Source of the DNA: Candidatus Propionivibrio dominans | GTDB taxonomy: Bacteria; Pseudomonadota; Gammaproteobacteria; Burkholderiales; Rhodocyclaceae | DNA: 64,000 nucleotides | Direction: 5' to 3' | Assembly (NCBI GenBank): GCA_016709335.1 | Contig: JADJNC010000060.1 | Span: 1-64,000, forward strand | In this document: positions 42,170 through 51,976 of the stretch, one piece after another | How positions within the stretch are numbered: the stretch's first letter is position 1 | Layout of the letters: every line of letters starts with the position of its first letter | Program-made: the position numbers and the translations under genes | Notes under the pieces: model-generated | The model's database searches: none | The model's input: the letters and a program-made list of their open reading frames with translations, nothing else | Told to the model about the DNA's origin: nothing

Positions 42170-42182
42170 TTGCCCGTCATCT

Positions 42183-42201
42183 GATAAAGATTCTCATTTA
42201 C
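42183..42201 (+). promoter_or_regulatory. Candidate Fur box upstream of the iron-binding protein gene
   Basis: GATAAAGATTCTCATTTAC agrees with the 19-bp Fur consensus at 14 positions by my count. It lies about 70 bp upstream of the ATG at 42273, in an AT-rich promoter-like region. Confidence 0.6.
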
Positions 42202-42272
42202 AAATCTTGAAATTCTCGTTATTCTAGCACTTGTTGCGAATCGTTCTTATCTGCACTTCAGGAGTCCAGCGA

Positions 42273-43298
42273 ATGCGTTTTCCCTTGGTCCACCCCTCTC
42301 TCGCCCTTTGCCTGTGCGTTGCACTGGCCGGCAGCGTCCTCGCTGAAGAGAAGGAACTCAACCTCTACTCAGCCCGTCACTATCAGACCGACGAGGCGCT
42401 ATATAGCACTTTCACCCGGCAAACCGGCATCAAGATCAACCGCATCGAGGGCAAGGAAGACGAGTTGCTGGAACGCATCAAGAATGAAGGCGCCAACAGC
42501 CCGGCCGATATCCTGCTCACGGTCGATGCCGCGCGCCTTGCTGCGGCTCATGAACTGGGACTCCTGGCTCCGGTCAAATCGAAACGGCTCGAATCGCGCA
42601 TTCCTGCCAACCTGCGAGCCGACGACTGGTTTTCCTTCTCGACGCGCGCCCGTGTCATTGTTTACGCCAAGGATTCGGTCAAAGCCGAGGATGTTCAGAA
42701 CTACGCTGATCTCGCCGACCCGAAACTCAAGGGCAAGGTATGTACACGATCCGGCTCGCACCCCTATAACCTTTCCCTGATGGCTTCGATCATTGCCCAC
42801 CAGGGCGAAGCCCGGGCTGAAGAATGGGCCAAAGGCGTCGTTGCCAATTTCGCACGCGCACCGAAGGGTGGCGACACCGACCAGATCAAGGCCGTGGCGG
42901 CCGGCGAATGCGGCGTGACCCTGGCCAACACCTACTATGTGGCACGTCTTATGCGCTCGGACAAAGCCGAAGACAAAAAAGTGATGGAAAAAGTCGGTGT
43001 CGTCTGGCCCGATCAGAAAGGCTACGGCACGCACATCAACGTCTCGGGTGGCGGCATGCTGAAGCACGCACCGCACAAGCAAGCGGCGCTGCAGTTCCTT
43101 GACTATCTGGCGAGTGACGAAGCGCAGCGTTATTTTGCCGACGGCAACAACGAATGGCCGGTCGTCGCCGGTGTCAAGGTTTCCAATCCCGCCCTGGAAA
43201 CGCTCGGCAAGTTCAAGGCCGACACGCTGCCGGTTGGCTCGCTGGCGATGTACCGGGCAAAGGCGCAAGTCATCTTTGACCGGGCAGGTTATCGCTAA
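42273..43298 (+). CDS. Ferric iron ABC transporter, periplasmic binding protein (FbpA/FutA-like)
   Basis: Captures Fe(III) in the periplasm. The 341-aa product has a signal peptide (MRFPLVHPSLALCLCVALAG, cleavage after VLA), then ELNLYSARHYQTDEALYSTF typical of FutA/FbpA, and the paired Tyr in VTLANTYYVARLM that bind iron in this family. CAGGAG precedes the ATG. A Fur-box-like site upstream predicts iron repression. The permease gene is convergent and the ATPase gene lies beyond it. Confidence 0.9.
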   Translation: MRFPLVHPSLALCLCVALAGSVLAEEKELNLYSARHYQTDEALYSTFTRQTGIKINRIEGKEDELLERIKNEGANSPADILLTVDAARLAAAHELGLLAPVKSKRLESRIPANLRADDWFSFSTRARVIVYAKDSVKAEDVQNYADLADPKLKGKVCTRSGSHPYNLSLMASIIAHQGEARAEEWAKGVVANFARAPKGGDTDQIKAVAAGECGVTLANTYYVARLMRSDKAEDKKVMEKVGVVWPDQKGYGTHINVSGGGMLKHAPHKQAALQFLDYLASDEAQRYFADGNNEWPVVAGVKVSNPALETLGKFKADTLPVGSLAMYRAKAQVIFDRAGYR

Positions 43299-43304
43299 TC
43301 CTGC

Positions 43305-44936
43305 TTAGCGCCGCTGTGCAATCTGCCGCGACAGCAAAATCAAGGGCAGCAGCCCGACCGCAACAATCGCCAATGACGCCGTCGAGGCCTCGGCCAGACG
43401 CTCGTCGGAGGCCAGCGTATAGGCCTGCGTGGCCAGCGTATCGAAGTTGAACGGGCGCATGACCAGCGTTGCCGGCAGCTCCTTCATCACGTCCACAAAA
43501 ACCAGCAGACCGGCCGTGAACAGACTGCCACGCAGGATGGGCAGATGCACGCGACTCAGGGTTTCGCCCTGGCTGGCCCCCAGACTGCGCGCCACCTCGT
43601 CCATGCTCGGCGTCACCCTGGCCAGACTCGAGGTCACCGATTGCAGGGCCACGGCCAGGAAGCGCACCAGATAGGCGTAGATCAGCGCGGCGATACCGCC
43701 GGTCAGCAGCAACCCCGGATTGCTGCCGAACGCGGCTTCCCATTGCGCGGCCAGCCAGTTATCAAGTCGCGTCACCGGGATCAGCACCCCGACGGCGATC
43801 ACCGAACCGGGAACGGCATAGCCCAGACTGACCAGACGGTTGAGCGAGCTGGCGACAGGGCCTTTCGAGACGCGTGCGCCATAGGCCAGCAGCACGGCCA
43901 GGGCTACCGCAATCAGCGCCGTCAGGCCGGCCAGCACGAAACTGTTTCCGGCCAGGGCAAGGAAGTGCTCGCCGAATCGTGAATCGCCTTCGCTCAATGC
44001 CAGCCGCAGCAACAGGCCGGCAGGCAGCACGAAGCCAATGCACAAGGGAATGGCACAGGCCGCCACCGCCAGTGCGGCAGCGCCACCTTTCAGCATATGG
44101 CCGATCTGCGGCCGATTGCGCCCGGTGGTATTGTGAAACTTCGCCCTGCCGCGCGAAAGCTGCTCGATCAGCAACAGCACAATGACAAAGCCAAGCAGCG
44201 AGGCCGCCAGTTGTGCGGCCGCAATCCGGTCGCCGAGTGAAAACCACGCCCGGTAGATGCCGGTGGTGAACGTCTGCACGCCGAAGTAGGACACCGTACC
44301 GTAATCGGCGAGCGTCTCCATCAGCGCCAGCGCGGCACCGGCCACCACCGCCGGCCGCGCCAGCGGCAGCGATACCCGGAAGAAGCTGCGCCATGGTCCG
44401 ATCCCGAGAGTGCGCGCCGCTTCCAGCATGCCGCTGGCGCGCTCGATGAAAGCCGTTCGCGCCAGCAGATAGACATAAGGGTAAAACACAAAAATGAACA
44501 TGATTACCGCGCCGCCCAGACTGCGCACGTCGGGAAACCAGTAGTCAGCGCGGCTCCAGCCAAAAGTCTCGCGCAGCCCGCTTTGCAATGGGCCGGCGAA
44601 CTGAAGAAAATCGGTGTAAACATAAGCCAGCACATACGCCGGCACGGCCAAGGGCAGAACCAGCGCCCATTGAAAGATCCGCCGCCCCGGGAAATCATGC
44701 ATCGTCGTCAGCCAGGCCGTCGTCACGCCGACAACGATGACGCCAAGCCCGACACCCAGACACAGCCAGAGCGTGTTTCCCACATATTCAGGCAGAACAG
44801 TGGCCAGCAGATGCTGCCAGGTCGCCCCGGTGCCGCCGCTGAAAACATTCGTCAGCACGCTCATGACCGGCAGACCGATCAGCGCAGCAAGCGCAGCGGA
44901 AAAAACCAGCAGGGAATTGAACGAAGAGAGTTTCAT
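43305..44936 (-). CDS. Ferric iron ABC transporter permease (FbpB/SfuB-like)
   Basis: Inner-membrane permease of the iron importer. The 543-aa product is two fused permease halves with about 12 hydrophobic segments and two EAA-type loops: AARTLGIGPWRSFFRVSLPL in the first half and VARSLGASQGETLSRVHLPI in the second. It is encoded on the opposite strand, converging with the binding protein gene (6-nt gap) and diverging from the ATPase gene, so the three parts cannot share a single transcript. Confidence 0.92.
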   Translation of the reverse strand: MKLSSFNSLLVFSAALAALIGLPVMSVLTNVFSGGTGATWQHLLATVLPEYVGNTLWLCLGVGLGVIVVGVTTAWLTTMHDFPGRRIFQWALVLPLAVPAYVLAYVYTDFLQFAGPLQSGLRETFGWSRADYWFPDVRSLGGAVIMFIFVFYPYVYLLARTAFIERASGMLEAARTLGIGPWRSFFRVSLPLARPAVVAGAALALMETLADYGTVSYFGVQTFTTGIYRAWFSLGDRIAAAQLAASLLGFVIVLLLIEQLSRGRAKFHNTTGRNRPQIGHMLKGGAAALAVAACAIPLCIGFVLPAGLLLRLALSEGDSRFGEHFLALAGNSFVLAGLTALIAVALAVLLAYGARVSKGPVASSLNRLVSLGYAVPGSVIAVGVLIPVTRLDNWLAAQWEAAFGSNPGLLLTGGIAALIYAYLVRFLAVALQSVTSSLARVTPSMDEVARSLGASQGETLSRVHLPILRGSLFTAGLLVFVDVMKELPATLVMRPFNFDTLATQAYTLASDERLAEASTASLAIVAVGLLPLILLSRQIAQRR

Positions 44937-45035
44937 GGGCCGCGCGCAGTAGAATGCGAATTATAATTGAGCGCAACAAACCGGTCGGGTTTGGGAGGTC
45001 TCTATTCTGGGTAAATTTTCTCTAACAGTCCGCAG

Positions 45036-45088
45036 TCATTCCGGCGCACCCCAAGGGTATTTCCTTCGGGGCAAAAGCCGGAATCCAG
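45036..45088. repeat. TCATTCCGGCG-type inverted repeat
   Basis: TCATTCCGGCG at the left and GCCGGAATCCAG at the right bracket a short inner hairpin. The same repeat type, with two units, is at 63821-63917. Lies in the 303-bp gap between permease and ATPase genes. Confidence 0.7.
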
Positions 45089-45093
45089 TAAGC

Positions 45094-45201
45094 GTAGGTC
45101 GGGTTAGAGCAGCATAACCCGACGCCATCGACAGCACCTTACCCTGTCGGGTTATGCTGCGATGCAAATCCTCCTGGGGGACGCTGCGCTAACCCGACCT
45201 A
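45094..45201. repeat. GTAGGTCGGGTTAG-type nested inverted repeat
   Basis: The outer arms TAGGTCGGGTTAG and CTAACCCGACCTA are perfect complements; inside, GCATAACCCGAC pairs with GTCGGGTTATGC. It fills most of the leader of the ATPase gene. Confidence 0.8.
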
Positions 45202-45239
45202 AGCAATCTGTGCAATCCGAACACTCTTGACCTTTTCCG

Positions 45240-46361
45240 ATGGCTCATCTCGAACTCGACCACATTGTTCAACGTTACGGATCACATACCGTCGTTGATG
45301 GCGTCAGCTTGCGTGTCGAGAGCGGCGGCATCGCCTGTCTGCTCGGCCCCTCGGGTTGCGGCAAGACGACCCTGCTGCGCTGCATCGCCGGTTTCGAACC
45401 GATCGCCGCAGGCGAAATACGCTTCGCAGGGACGGCGGTTTCCCGCGCCAACTTCAACGTCGCACCCGAGCGGCGGCGTATCGGCATGGTGTTTCAGGAC
45501 TACGCCCTGTTCCCTCACCTCACGGTCAGCGCCAATATCGCCTTTGGTCTGTCGGCACTGGCCGGCAACCAGCGCCAGGCGCGCGTCGATGAGTTGCTGG
45601 CCACGGTGGGTCTGCATGGCCTCGGCAACAAGTATGCGCACGAACTCTCCGGTGGCCAGCAACAGCGTGTTGCGCTGGCCCGGGCACTGGCGCCGCGTCC
45701 GCAACTGATCCTGCTTGACGAGCCATTCTCCAATCTTGACGTCGACCTGCGCGAACGCCTGTCGCTTGAAGTGCGCAGCATCCTCAAGAGCGAAGGCAGT
45801 ACCGCCGTTCTGGTCACCCACGACCAGCACGAAGCCTTCGCCATGGCCGACGAGATCGGCGTCATGGCCGAAGGCAAAGTCCAGCAGTGGGATACGCCCT
45901 ACAACCTCTATCACCGGCCTGCCAACAGGTTTATCGCCGACTTCGTCGGGCAGGGCGTTTTTCTGCCAGGACTGGTCATCGACAACCATCGCGTCGAAGT
46001 CGAACTCGGCCGCCTCGAATCGAGCCTTCCGCTTGAATGCCTGCAGGGCTGTGCAGACTGCGGCAAGGGCTGTCGCGTCGAGGTACTGCTGCGCCCGGAC
46101 GATATCATTCACGACGACCGCAGCGAGATGCAGGCCGAAGTCCTGCACAGCGCCTTCCGGGGCGCCGAGTTCCTGTACACTCTCAGGCTGGCCAGCGGCG
46201 CCGAAGTACTGTCGCTCGTTCCTTCACATCACAATCATGCCATTGGCGAGCGCATCGGCATCCGTCTCGACGTCGACCATGTCGTCGCTTTCCGGACAAC
46301 AACACCCGCCGCGCAGCCCCTGCCGCTGTCAATTTCGCAGTCCATTCTTTTCCCCCGATGA
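45240..46361 (+). CDS. Ferric iron ABC transporter ATP-binding protein (FbpC-like)
   Basis: Energy-coupling subunit. The 373-aa product has Walker A LGPSGCGKTTLLR, signature HELSGGQQQRVALARAL, Walker B LILLDEPFSNLD and H-loop VLVTHDQHEAFA. A C-terminal TOBE-type regulatory domain (about 240-350) contains a Cys group CLQGCADCGKGC not part of the ATPase core, possibly a metal-sensing element. Its stop overlaps the aat start (ATGA). Confidence 0.92.
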   Translation: MAHLELDHIVQRYGSHTVVDGVSLRVESGGIACLLGPSGCGKTTLLRCIAGFEPIAAGEIRFAGTAVSRANFNVAPERRRIGMVFQDYALFPHLTVSANIAFGLSALAGNQRQARVDELLATVGLHGLGNKYAHELSGGQQQRVALARALAPRPQLILLDEPFSNLDVDLRERLSLEVRSILKSEGSTAVLVTHDQHEAFAMADEIGVMAEGKVQQWDTPYNLYHRPANRFIADFVGQGVFLPGLVIDNHRVEVELGRLESSLPLECLQGCADCGKGCRVEVLLRPDDIIHDDRSEMQAEVLHSAFRGAEFLYTLRLASGAEVLSLVPSHHNHAIGERIGIRLDVDHVVAFRTTTPAAQPLPLSISQSILFPR

Positions 46362-47065
46362 TTCCCTGGCTGGAAAGCACCGACGCCTTTCCCCCGCTCG
46401 AACGGGCGCTCGGCGAACCGAACGGCCTGCTCTGCGCCGGCGGCGACCTGTCGCCGCAACGCCTCGTTCAAGCCTACCGGCAAGGCATCTTCCCCTGGTA
46501 CGCCAAGGGCGAACCCGTTCTCTGGTGGAGCCCCGACCCGCGCATGGTCCTCGTCCCTTCCGAATTCAGGATATCGCGCTCACTGCGCCGGACGCTACGC
46601 GCAGGAGGCTACCGGATCAGGCTCGACAGCCATTTCCAGGACGTCATCCGCGCCTGCGCCAGAACACGACGCAAAGGCCAGGCGGGAACCTGGATCACCG
46701 CCGAGATGCAGGCCGCCTACGGCACGCTGCATGAACTTGGCTTTGCCCACACGGTCGAAACCTGGGTTGATGACAAGCTGGCTGGTGGCCTGTATGGACT
46801 GGCCATCGGCAAGATGTTCTACGGAGAATCGATGTTCTCACACGCCACCGATGCCTCGAAAATCGCCCTCGCCCACCTCGCCCGCTTTCTCGATGATCAA
46901 GGCTTTGGGCTGATCGACTGCCAGATGGACACGCCGCATCTCGCCTCGCTCGGTGCCCGGCAAATTCCGCGCAGCGAGTTCATCGCCCGCGTGAGCGAAT
47001 TGACCGCCATCCCGCCCCAGCACGGCTGCTGGCTGAGCGAGGGCGCAACCTGGGACTGGAGTTGA
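46358..47065 (+). CDS. aat: Leucyl/phenylalanyl-tRNA-protein transferase
   Basis: Adds Leu or Phe from tRNA to proteins with N-terminal Lys/Arg, marking them for ClpS/ClpAP. The 235-aa product begins MIPWLESTDAFPPLERALGE and has GLLCAGGDLSPQRLVQAYRQ, WWSPDPRMVL and GLYGLAIGKMFYGESMFS, all diagnostic. It overlaps the iron ATPase gene by 4 nt, an odd pairing that couples it to iron-uptake transcription. Confidence 0.96.
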   Translation: MIPWLESTDAFPPLERALGEPNGLLCAGGDLSPQRLVQAYRQGIFPWYAKGEPVLWWSPDPRMVLVPSEFRISRSLRRTLRAGGYRIRLDSHFQDVIRACARTRRKGQAGTWITAEMQAAYGTLHELGFAHTVETWVDDKLAGGLYGLAIGKMFYGESMFSHATDASKIALAHLARFLDDQGFGLIDCQMDTPHLASLGARQIPRSEFIARVSELTAIPPQHGCWLSEGATWDWS

Positions 47066-47214
47066 AGTGATATTAAACAGCAAAGAGGGAACAAACTCAC
47101 CACCAGGAATATCAAGGTGCAGCAGGTTCTCTTCTTGCCCTTCCTGACGTACCTTTGTGCTCTTTGCGGCCTGTTGGTATAGCATTCGAAACTGACCCAG
47201 CAAGAAAGCACTGA

Positions 47215-47970
47215 ATGTCACGCCTCAACGACTCCGAACTCCCCTTCTCGCTATTGCAGTTCTACAACACGGCCGAATACCCGTGCAGCTATCTGTCGGG
47301 CGAGCGCGCCATTTCGCAGGTCGCCACGCCAACCCATCTGATCACCACCGAAGTCTATGGCGAACTGGTGCGCAGCGGCTTCCGGCGCAGCGGTGTCTTT
47401 TCCTACCGGCCCGACTGCGTGGAATGTCGCGCCTGCGTTCCGGTGCGTCTACCGATCGCGCGCTTTGCACCCCGGCGCAACCAGCGGCGTTGCCTCAAGG
47501 CACACGCCACGCTGCACGCCCGTGAACTGCCGCTGATGTTTTTCGACGAGCACTACCGGCTCTATCTGCGCTATCAGGCGGCACGGCACCTCGGCGGCGG
47601 CATGGATCAGGACAACCACGAACAGTACTCGCGCTTCCTGCTGCAAAGCCGCATCGACAGCCGGCTGATCGAATTCACCGAGAACGGCGAGTTGCGCATG
47701 GTGAGCATCATCGACGTGCTGAACGACGGCCTGTCATCGGTCTACACCTTCTACGAACCCGATATCGAAGGGGCCAGTTTCGGCACCTACAATATCCTCT
47801 GGCAGATCGCCCAGTGCGCGGCCAACGCGCTGCCCTACCTGTACCTGGGCTACTGGATTCGCGACAGCCAGAAAATGGCCTACAAAGCCGGATTCCGGCC
47901 GATCGAGGGGCTGATCGACGGTCACTGGCGGGAGTTCGAGCCGTCCGACCCCAGCGTCGGCAATCGCTGA
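47215..47970 (+). CDS. bpt: Aspartate/glutamate leucyltransferase Bpt
   Basis: Adds Leu to proteins with N-terminal Asp/Glu. The 251-aa product has the N-terminal Cys region [34 protein letters not shown], and C-terminal [20 protein letters not shown]. The aat-bpt pair is a known arrangement. The 149-bp gap between them has no feature I can name. Confidence 0.95.
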   Translation: MSRLNDSELPFSLLQFYNTAEYPCSYLSGERAISQVATPTHLITTEVYGELVRSGFRRSGVFSYRPDCVECRACVPVRLPIARFAPRRNQRRCLKAHATLHARELPLMFFDEHYRLYLRYQAARHLGGGMDQDNHEQYSRFLLQSRIDSRLIEFTENGELRMVSIIDVLNDGLSSVYTFYEPDIEGASFGTYNILWQIAQCAANALPYLYLGYWIRDSQKMAYKAGFRPIEGLIDGHWREFEPSDPSVGNR

Positions 47971-48022
47971 CTCCAGGCAAATTTCGGCATCGCTTGCCCA
48001 AACCGCGCCTCAAATCCCTCGG

Positions 48023-48805
48023 TCAGGCTGCGTTCAGACCGGTTGTCGGTTGATGTACGGTGGCATTTGCATTCGCCTGCGCCAGGGCTTGGTCGAACAT
48101 CAGTTGCCTTATCAGCGGGTCCTGCAAATCACTTTGTCCCCATTGATCGAAATACACGAGGTTCTCAATTTGCAGGCGAGGCAGCCAGCCGGCGGCTTCC
48201 AGTTCCGGCTTGGCATAGAAGTGGCTGACATAGCCAACGCAAAGATAGGCGATCGGAGTGATGCCTTTGGGAATGCCAAGGGCTGTCTGTAATGCGGCCT
48301 GGTTGAAAATACTCACCCAGCCCACGCCCAGGCCCTCGGCACGCGCTGCCAGCCAGAGGTTCTGCACGGCACAGACACTGCTGTATAAATCCATGGTTTT
48401 CATGTGCGTGCGGCCCACAACGATCGGGCCGGTCCGCTGGCGATCGCAAGTGATGCAGATGCCGACCGGTGATTCCAGGATACCTTCGAGCTTGAGCGTC
48501 TTGTAGGCGGCACGCTGCTTACCCTCGAACATTTCCGTAGCTTCGGCGTGCGCTTCCAGAAAGGCGGCGTGCACCTGTCGCTTGGTTTCGTCCGAACGCA
48601 CCACCAGAAAATTCCAGGGTTGCATGAAACCGACCGAAGGCGCGTAGTGGGCAGCAGTGAGGATACGGCTCAACACCTCGTCCGGGACGGACTTGGGCAG
48701 AAATTGGCCGCGTACGTCGCGGCGCGAGAAGATGGTTTGATAAATGGCCGCCCGTGCTTCGGCGGTAAAGGCGTGGCTGTCTTGGCCATCGTGTTCCGTT
48801 TTCAT
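48023..48805 (-). CDS. bluB: 5,6-dimethylbenzimidazole synthase BluB
   Basis: Oxygen-dependent flavodestructase that makes the lower ligand of cobalamin from FMNH2. The 260-aa product is a nitroreductase-fold protein with FSRRDVRGQFLPKSVPDEVL, AAHYAPSVGFMQPWNFLVV and GLGVGWVSIFNQAAL, as in BluB. It is preceded by a cobalamin riboswitch 57 nt upstream, which fits its role and predicts repression by B12. Confidence 0.95.
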   Translation of the reverse strand: MKTEHDGQDSHAFTAEARAAIYQTIFSRRDVRGQFLPKSVPDEVLSRILTAAHYAPSVGFMQPWNFLVVRSDETKRQVHAAFLEAHAEATEMFEGKQRAAYKTLKLEGILESPVGICITCDRQRTGPIVVGRTHMKTMDLYSSVCAVQNLWLAARAEGLGVGWVSIFNQAALQTALGIPKGITPIAYLCVGYVSHFYAKPELEAAGWLPRLQIENLVYFDQWGQSDLQDPLIRQLMFDQALAQANANATVHQPTTGLNAA

Positions 48806-48861
48806 GGCAATTCCCCTTGCGTGAAAATGTAAGCGCCCTGCCTGGCCTTGCAGCGCGCGGA

Positions 48862-49060
48862 ATTTTCAGGCCGGTCTTCTGACTCGGATTCATTTGCCAT
48901 CGGCGCCTTCCCGGTGTTCACCAGTGGCATGTTGCCGGAGCATCGTCCTTACAGCGTTGGGCACGTGGCGGAATTGCACCGCTTTCCCGATTCTCCCCCA
49001 CCTTGCGGCACGGGGCACCTGAAGCTCCGAATCATCCCCGAGCATCAGGGACTTGTCAAA
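48862..49060 (-). promoter_or_regulatory. Cobalamin riboswitch upstream of bluB
   Basis: On the minus strand the conserved blocks appear in order: GGGAAAGCGGTGCAATTCCG, CGCTGTAAGGACG, GCCACTGG with CACCGGGAAGGC, and the B12-box region GAGTCAGAAGACCGGCCTG. Boundaries are approximate (5' end uncertain by about 15 nt). Confidence 0.92.
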
Positions 49061-49237
49061 ATTATCAGCATTTACCTTTGCCAGGTCCGAGCATTTTAGA
49101 AATCTGAAACACCCCATAACATGGCGGATCGTCCGTCACGTGTTGATCTTGACCTTGCGCACGGCCTATCCATGTTTCGCTATTTCCTGCGGTGTATATC
49201 GATGGGAGCCACTGCGCATTCGGACCGGTCAATGCCT

Positions 49238-49373
49238 TATCGGCGCTTCCGTTCTTTGAAACGCAGAACATCGACAACACGCGAGAACGCCGGGGATGGC
49301 TGTCGCCGGCTGGGGTAGTAGAGGTAGTAACCCTCTTCGATGACATCTTGATCCAGTTTGATGATCAACCCTC
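49238..49373 (-). pseudogene. C-terminal fragment of a LysR-family regulator
   Basis: The complement encodes DVIEEGYYLYYPSRRQPSP then AFSRVVDVLRF and a natural stop at 49238. This is the effector-domain C-terminus of LysR regulators. No DNA-binding domain or other part exists upstream, so it is a relic. The rest of 49061-49552 shows no gene. Confidence 0.65.
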
Positions 49374-50651
49374 AGCGGCGTTCTTTTATCAAAACGAACG
49401 CAGGTGTCGTTTCTGACGCATCAAGCGCATCTGCTCGACGTTACGGCGGCGATCGGCAATGGTGCCTACAGGCACACGCTTTGTCCTCATGAAACATTGA
49501 ACAAGGCTTAGGCTGTCCGTACAGAGGTCATTCATATAGAATACCGGCCAACATGAGCCAGCTCCTGATCCACGACTATCTCAAGCAGCTTGACCTGATC
49601 AAAAAGATCAGCGGGAGCAACCGGGAAACCATCGTCCGCGAAGCCTTCAAGGATTTACTCAAAGCCTGGGGCCGGCAGCATGGCCTTGTGTTCCTGGCCG
49701 AATACCCGCTCAAAACCGCCACCAAAAGCAATATCACCGTCGATGGTGCGCTGCTGCACGAACTGCGCATGCCGCTGGGCTACTGGGAAGCCAAGGACGA
49801 AAAGGACGACCTCGACGACGAAATCGAGAAGAAATTCAAAAAGGGCTACCCGCAAGACAACATCATCTTTTCTGACGATGTCACTGCCGTTCTGGTGCAG
49901 AACAAAAATGAAACCCTGCGCTGCGCAATGACCGATACGGAGGCGCTGTCCAGATTACTCAAGCTGTTCTTCAGCTTCGAGCGACCCGAGATTGCAGGCT
50001 TCCGCAGGGCGGTGGAGCAATTCAAAACCGACCTGCCCGCCGTATTGCTGGCACTGCGCCAGATGATCGAAGCCGCGCACGACGCCAACGCCGGTTTTCG
50101 GCAGGCCGAGGAGAAATTCCTGGTGCATGCACAGGAAGCCATCAACCCCACCCTTAGCGCCGCCGATGTGCGCGAAATGCTGATCCAGCACATCCTCACC
50201 GAAGAAATCTTCGCCAAAGTGTTCGACGACAGCGACTTTCACCAGCACAACAACGTTGCCCGAGAACTGTATGCGCTGGAAGGTGCGTTCTTCACCGGCG
50301 CGCTCAAGAAGCAAACCCTCAAGGGACTGGAAACCTATTACGCCGCTATCCGCGCAGCGGCTGCGCAGATCAGCAGCCACGGCGAGAAGCAGACCTTTCT
50401 GAAGATCATTTACGAAAACTTCTACAAAGTTTACAACACCAAGGCCGCCGACCGTCTGGGCGTGGTCTACACGCCCAATGAAATCGTTCGCTTCATGATC
50501 GATGGCGCCGACTGGCTGTGCGAAAAGCACTTTGGCAAAAACCTGATCGACAAGGACGTCGACATCCTCGATCCGGCCACCGGCACTGGCACTTTCATTT
50601 GCGAACTCCTCGAACATTTCCGCGGCCAGCCCAAAAAGCTGGAGCACAAAT

Positions 50652-51976
50652 CACTGCTGTCCGGTTAAACGAGATGGTAAATCGCTGTAAGCCATGATTA
50701 GCAATGGATTCCGAGCGACGAGGGGTGTCTCCGACTTGAACGTCAAAATACATATCCGAAAAAATTCCGGGAATAACCTACCCGGAGCCTCTCATGTACA
50801 TCGGCAAGACGCTGTTCGCCCAACTCATGGATTTTCTGCCATGGAAGACTTTTCATCGCATCATCGATCGCCACGACGGAGATCGCTACGTCAAGTTCAT
50901 GACCTGCGCCGATCAATTCCGCGTGCTGGCCTTCGCACAACTGACTTACCGAGAAAGTTTGCGCGATATCGAAGTCTGCCTGTCGGCACAGGCCGCCAAG
51001 CTGTACCACATGGGCTTCCGGCACGAGATCAAACGCTCGACGCTCGCCGATGCCAACGAAACGCGGGATTGGCGCATTCATGCCGAATTTGCTCAACATC
51101 TTATTGCACAAGCCAGGTCGCTCTATGCGGGCGACAGCTTCGGCATCGAGTTGGAGAGCACGGCCTACGCGCTGGATTCGACGACCATCGATTTGTGCCT
51201 GTCGCTCTTTCCGTGGGCGCTCTTTCGTACGACCAAGTCGGCGGTGAAGATGCATACGCTGCTCGATTTGAGAGGCAACATCCCCAGTTTCATCTACATC
51301 TCGGACGGCAAGCTGGGGGATGTCAAGGTAATCGACATCCTGGTAGTGGAGCCCGGCGCGTTCTACGTTATGGATCGCGGCTACTTGGACTTCGCACGAC
51401 TTTATCTGATGCATCAGATGCTGGCTTTCTTCGTCACACGGGCCAAGTCCAATACTCGATTTCGGCGTGTCTATTCGGCGCCGGTAGATCGCAGCACGGG
51501 CATCATCTGCGATCAGACCATTGCTCTGACTGGCACGATCAGCCGCAAGGACTATCCGGAGTATCTGCGCCGCATCCGATTCAAGGATCCCGAAACCGGC
51601 AAAACGCTGGTGTTCCTTACCAACAACTTCGCGGTGTCGGCAGCCACCATCTGCGCACTTTACAAGGCGCGCTGGCAGGTGGAATTGTTCTTCAAGTGGA
51701 TCAAGCAGCATTTGCGTATCAAGAAGTTCTACGGCAATTCAGAGAATGCGGTGAAGTCGCAAATCTGGATCGCCGTATCGGTCTATGTTCTCGTGGCTAT
51801 CGTCAAGAAGCGCCTCAACTTGGACGCTTCGCTCTACACTTTGTTACAGATATTGTCGGTCACGCTGTTCGAGAAGATACCCTTGCAGCAAGTGTTTCAG
51901 GGCAGCGACTACGAAATGCCCGAGGGCGTTCCGTGCAACCAACTGAATCTATTCGATTTTTAACCGGACAGTAGTG
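50652..51976 (+). mobile_element. IS4-family insertion sequence, 1325 bp, with 9-bp target duplication
   Basis: The left end reads CACTGCTGTCCGGTTAAA and the right end is its complement with one mismatch (17 of 18). The target duplication AGCACAAAT is perfect: 50643-50651 and 51977-51985. Removing the element and one copy of the duplication restores the reading frame of the host restriction gene. One transposase gene fills the element. Confidence 0.95.
50794..51963 (+). CDS. IS4-family transposase
   Basis: A 389-aa DDE transposase that looks intact. Catalytic residues: D128 (YALDSTTIDLCLS), D194 (FYVMDRGYLDF) and E297 in the Y-(2)-R-(3)-E-(6)-K-type motif YKARWQVELFFKWIKQHL. The N-terminus (GKTLFAQLMDFLPWKTFHRI) is a DUF4372-like domain of this IS group. 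The ATG is preceded by CGGAG. Only about 13 bp separate its stop from the right inverted repeat end. Confidence 0.95.
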   Translation: MYIGKTLFAQLMDFLPWKTFHRIIDRHDGDRYVKFMTCADQFRVLAFAQLTYRESLRDIEVCLSAQAAKLYHMGFRHEIKRSTLADANETRDWRIHAEFAQHLIAQARSLYAGDSFGIELESTAYALDSTTIDLCLSLFPWALFRTTKSAVKMHTLLDLRGNIPSFIYISDGKLGDVKVIDILVVEPGAFYVMDRGYLDFARLYLMHQMLAFFVTRAKSNTRFRRVYSAPVDRSTGIICDQTIALTGTISRKDYPEYLRRIRFKDPETGKTLVFLTNNFAVSAATICALYKARWQVELFFKWIKQHLRIKKFYGNSENAVKSQIWIAVSVYVLVAIVKKRLNLDASLYTLLQILSVTLFEKIPLQQVFQGSDYEMPEGVPCNQLNLFDF

